From NCBI GenBank assembly GCA_025966215.1, contig JAOPVM010000055.1:1-8050 (forward strand): DNA of 8,050 nt, in the 5' to 3' direction. This document shows, one piece after another, positions 6,167 through 8,050 of this stretch (positions within the stretch are counted from its first letter, which is position 1; every line of letters begins with the position of its first letter). This DNA is from Klenkia sp. (GTDB lineage Bacteria > Actinomycetota > Actinomycetes > Mycobacteriales > Geodermatophilaceae). A model generated the notes under the pieces. That model searched no databases and had not been told where the DNA came from. It was given only the letters and a program-made list of their open reading frames with translations. The position numbers and the translations under genes are program-made.

Positions 6167-7714
6167 TTGTCCTCGTTCGACTCTGTCGACACCAGCACCA
6201 CCGTTCCCACCACCCCCGACGAGGCTGTGGCTTCTGTCGAGGCCGCCGTCGAGACCCCCGCGGTCGAGACCACGCCCGAGCCCACCGGTCCCTCGTTCGC
6301 CCAGCTCGGTCTCCAGCAGCAGCTGGTCAGCGCGCTCGAGCGCAAGGGCATCCGGCACCCGTTCGCCATCCAGACCTCCGCCCTGCCGGACGCCATGGCC
6401 GGCCGCGACGTGCTCGGCAAGGCAGCCACCGGCTCGGGGAAGACCCTGGCCTTCGGTCTGCCGCTGCTGCACCGCCTCGGCCAGGACGTCCAGCACGGTC
6501 GCCGCGCCCCGCGTGGCCTCGTGCTCGTCCCCACCCGTGAGCTCGCCCAGCAGGTGCACGACGCGCTGGCCCCGCTGGGCCAGTCCAACGGCGTGCAGCT
6601 CGCCGCGGTCTACGGCGGTGCCTCGATGTACCGCCAGATCCAGCAGCTGCGCCGCGGCGTCGACGTCGTCATCGCGACGCCGGGCCGCCTGCAGGACCTG
6701 ATCAACCAGGGCGAGTGCTCGCTCACCGACGTCGAGATCTCGGTCATCGACGAGGCGGACTTCATGTCCGACCTGGGCTTCCTGCCCGTGGTGAAGGAGC
6801 TGCTGGACCAGACCCGCACCGACGGTCAGCGGCTGCTCTTCTCGGCCACCCTGGACGGCGAGGTCGACAGCCTGGTCCGTCGCTACCTCAAGGACCCGGC
6901 CCGCCACTCGGTGGTCACCGCCGCCGACGCCGCGCCGCCGGCCGAGCACCGCGCCTACAGCGTGTCCTTCCCGGACCGCCTGCGGGTCACCGAGCAGCTG
7001 GCCGCCCGCCCGGGCCGCACGATCATCTTCGTGCGCACCCAGCACGGTGCCGACCGGCTCGCCGACAACCTGCAGCAGGTCGGCATCAAGGCCGAGCCCA
7101 TCCACGGCGGTCTCCCGCAGTCGGCCCGTCGCCGCGCGCTCGAGGCGTTCACCGACGCCCGGTCGCCGGTCCTGGTCGCCACCGACGTCGCCGCCCGCGG
7201 CATCCACGTCGACGACGTGTCGCTGGTCCTGCACTACGACCCGCCGGCAGACCACAAGACCTACCTGCACCGCTCCGGCCGCACCGCGCGCGCCGGTGCC
7301 GCGGGTGTCGTCGTCTCGCTGCTGCTGCCCGACCAGGTGGGTCAGGCCAAGCGCCGGTTCCGCCAGGCCGCGGTGAACACCGACGTGTCCCGGATCCGTC
7401 CGGGCGACGCCCCGATCGCCGAGCTCGTGGCGGCCGGTGTGCACGTCGAGCCCGTCGAGCGGCCGGTCCGTCCCTCGCGGGGCGGCTCGTCCTCCGGTCG
7501 CCCGCGTCGCGAGGGTGGCGGCGACCGTCGTCCCCGTCGCGAGGGCTTCGGCGACCGCCCGGCCCGCCCGGCCGGCGAGCGTCCCTCCTACGGCGACCGT
7601 CCGGCCCGCCCGGCCGGTGACCGCCCCACCTACGGGGACCGCCGTTCGCCCGGCGCCCGCCCCACCGGTGGCGGCCAGGGTGGACGCCCGTCCCGCCCGG
7701 CCCGCTCGTACTGA
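6167..7714 (+). CDS. DEAD-box ATP-dependent RNA helicase (RhlE/CsdA-like) with Arg/Gly/Pro-rich tail
   Basis: This 515-residue protein is predicted to use ATP to unwind or remodel RNA, for example in ribosome assembly, mRNA decay or cold adaptation. A disordered acidic Ser/Thr/Pro/Glu-rich N-terminus (1-42) precedes two RecA-like domains. Motifs in order: Q motif (Phe44 with Gln69), I AATGSGKT (86-93), Ia PTRELAQQ (122-129), Ib TPGR (171-174), II DEAD (195-198), III SAT (226-228), IV IIFVRT (286-291), V ATDVAARGIH (338-347) and VI HRSGRTARAG (368-377). All are intact. After motif II the sequence is FMSDLGF rather than the common RMLDMGF. Residues 437-515 form a basic low-complexity tail with tandem repeats, probably for RNA binding. 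The TTG start is supported by GGAG at 7 nt and no better in-frame start before the Q motif. The gene is flanked by its own leader and terminator, so it is likely monocistronic. Assignment to a named subfamily is uncertain. Confidence 0.94.
   Translation: MSSFDSVDTSTTVPTTPDEAVASVEAAVETPAVETTPEPTGPSFAQLGLQQQLVSALERKGIRHPFAIQTSALPDAMAGRDVLGKAATGSGKTLAFGLPLLHRLGQDVQHGRRAPRGLVLVPTRELAQQVHDALAPLGQSNGVQLAAVYGGASMYRQIQQLRRGVDVVIATPGRLQDLINQGECSLTDVEISVIDEADFMSDLGFLPVVKELLDQTRTDGQRLLFSATLDGEVDSLVRRYLKDPARHSVVTAADAAPPAEHRAYSVSFPDRLRVTEQLAARPGRTIIFVRTQHGADRLADNLQQVGIKAEPIHGGLPQSARRRALEAFTDARSPVLVATDVAARGIHVDDVSLVLHYDPPADHKTYLHRSGRTARAGAAGVVVSLLLPDQVGQAKRRFRQAAVNTDVSRIRPGDAPIAELVAAGVHVEPVERPVRPSRGGSSSGRPRREGGGDRRPRREGFGDRPARPAGERPSYGDRPARPAGDRPTYGDRRSPGARPTGGGQGGRPSRPARSY
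7499..7558 (+). repeat. Two tandem 30-nt units coding RPRREGxGDR
   Basis: The helicase tail reads RPRREGGGDR followed directly by RPRREGFGDR (residues 445-464). The two 30-nt units agree at 24 of 30 positions, and most differences are at third codon positions. This is an RG-type basic repeat. Confidence 0.75.
7550..7633 (+). repeat. Two tandem 42-nt units coding GDRPARPAG(E/D)RP(S/T)Y
   Basis: Residues 462-475 and 476-489 form two 14-residue units, and a third partial unit begins GDR at 490. The DNA units (7550-7591 and 7592-7633) match at 37 of 42 positions, suggesting a fairly recent in-frame duplication. It overlaps the end of the preceding 10-residue repeat by three residues. Confidence 0.8.
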
Positions 7715-7732
7715 TCCACCCCTGAACGGCTG

Positions 7733-7766
7733 ACGGCCGGTCCCCCCTCGCGGGGGGACCGGCCGT
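7733..7766. terminator. Intrinsic-type terminator between convergent genes
   Basis: ACGGCCGGTCCCCCC (7733-7747) pairs perfectly over 15 bp with GGGGGGACCGGCCGT (7752-7766) around a TCGC loop. It lies 18 nt after the helicase stop and 14 nt beyond the stop of the minus-strand gene. The plus-strand exit is slightly T-rich (TTGTGCTGT), but no true T-run is present on either side. The symmetric stem could serve both transcripts. Confidence 0.85.
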
Positions 7767-7780
7767 TGTGCTGTCGCTGC

Positions 7781-8050
7781 TCAGTCCCGGAAGACCAGGG
7801 CGGTGCTGACCTCGCGGACGAGCTCGTCCCAGGGGCCGGTGAGGGCGGCGGCGTCCTCGGCGCGCAGGGCGGCCTGGGGCTCGCGGTCGCTGCGCGCCAC
7901 GGCCTGCCCCAGCGGGGTGCCTGCGGCGAGCAGCTCCTCGACCCGGGGCAGCCCGGCGTTCTCGGCCAGGTCTCGGGCGCCCTCGACGGGGTGGGTGAAG
8001 ACGCCGTTTTCGACCAGGCCGGCGGCGCCTTCTGCCACCTCGGTGAGCAG
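7781..8050 (-). CDS. Unrecognised protein, C-terminal part only (runs off the window)
   Basis: A minus-strand frame is open from the window edge to a TGA at 7783-7781 and gives 89 visible residues. The segment is rich in Ala, Glu and Leu and looks mostly helical. It includes TEVAEGAAGLVENGVF near the edge, LPRVEELLAAGTPLGQAVA in the middle, and ends ELVREVSTALVFRD. I recognise no family. A GTG at 8038-8036 could be read as a start, but no suitably spaced Shine-Dalgarno sequence precedes it and the frame stays open upstream, so a continuing gene is more likely. It is convergent with the helicase and shares the terminator with it. Good third-position G/C bias and the neat position of the stop next to the hairpin support it as real. 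Confidence 0.65.
   Translation of the reverse strand: MLTEVAEGAAGLVENGVFTHPVEGARDLAENAGLPRVEELLAAGTPLGQAVARSDREPQAALRAEDAAALTGPWDELVREVSTALVFRD

Noticed and set aside
5980..6540. Plus-strand frame starting ATG in the helicase leader
   Set aside because: The start has no Shine-Dalgarno sequence, the peptide is Arg/His/Pro-rich, and it runs out of frame far into the helicase gene.
5987..7444. 485-codon minus-strand open frame opposite the helicase
   Set aside because: It mirrors the helicase codon pattern and has no recognisable motif; the plus strand carries all DEAD-box motifs.
1..8050. CRISPR array, insertion sequence, tRNA or rRNA
   Set aside because: No regularly spaced direct repeats, transposase motifs, terminal inverted repeats or tRNA/rRNA signatures were seen. 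The only tandem repeats are in-frame within the helicase tail.

Overview
The window is very GC-rich, with strong G/C bias at third codon positions, genes packed in overlapping ATGA/GTGA/TGATG junctions, and GTG and TTG starts alongside ATG. The encoded proteins (a mycobacterial-type cytidine deaminase with CAEC...PCGRC, an adenosine deaminase with the NTDNR variant, a long NupQ-like permease) point to a high-GC actinobacterium. A Geodermatophilaceae-like or related soil lineage is my guess; it cannot be proven from the sequence alone.

Region 1 (1-3117) is a nucleoside uptake and pyrimidine salvage operon. The last codons of an upstream gene overlap a nucleoside ABC-importer membrane subunit (107-1390). 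That gene overlaps cytidine deaminase cdd (1390-1800), which overlaps thymidine phosphorylase deoA (1797-3077). The presumed flow is import of nucleosides, deamination of (deoxy)cytidine to (deoxy)uridine, then phosphorolysis to free base and (deoxy)ribose-1-phosphate. A strong hairpin (3081-3117) follows deoA.

Region 2 (3148-5943) is a two-gene ABC-2 (DrrA/DrrB-like) exporter, ATPase then permease, overlapping by 4 nt. Adenosine deaminase add follows only 10 nt later. cdd, deoA and add are neighbours in mycobacteria, so the exporter pair looks like a module placed inside the salvage cluster.

Region 3 (5944-7766) is a monocistronic DEAD-box RNA helicase gene with a 223-nt upstream gap. The gap carries several predicted hairpins; the last one takes in part of the Shine-Dalgarno sequence ahead of a TTG start. 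The helicase has a disordered N-terminus and an Arg/Gly/Pro-rich C-terminal tail built from short tandem repeats. A 15-bp perfect hairpin terminator follows. The window ends with the C-terminal 89 codons of an unrecognised convergent gene on the minus strand.

No mobile element, CRISPR array, tRNA or rRNA was seen. The gene content is largely housekeeping. The points most worth following up are the helicase leader and the exporter inserted between deoA and add.
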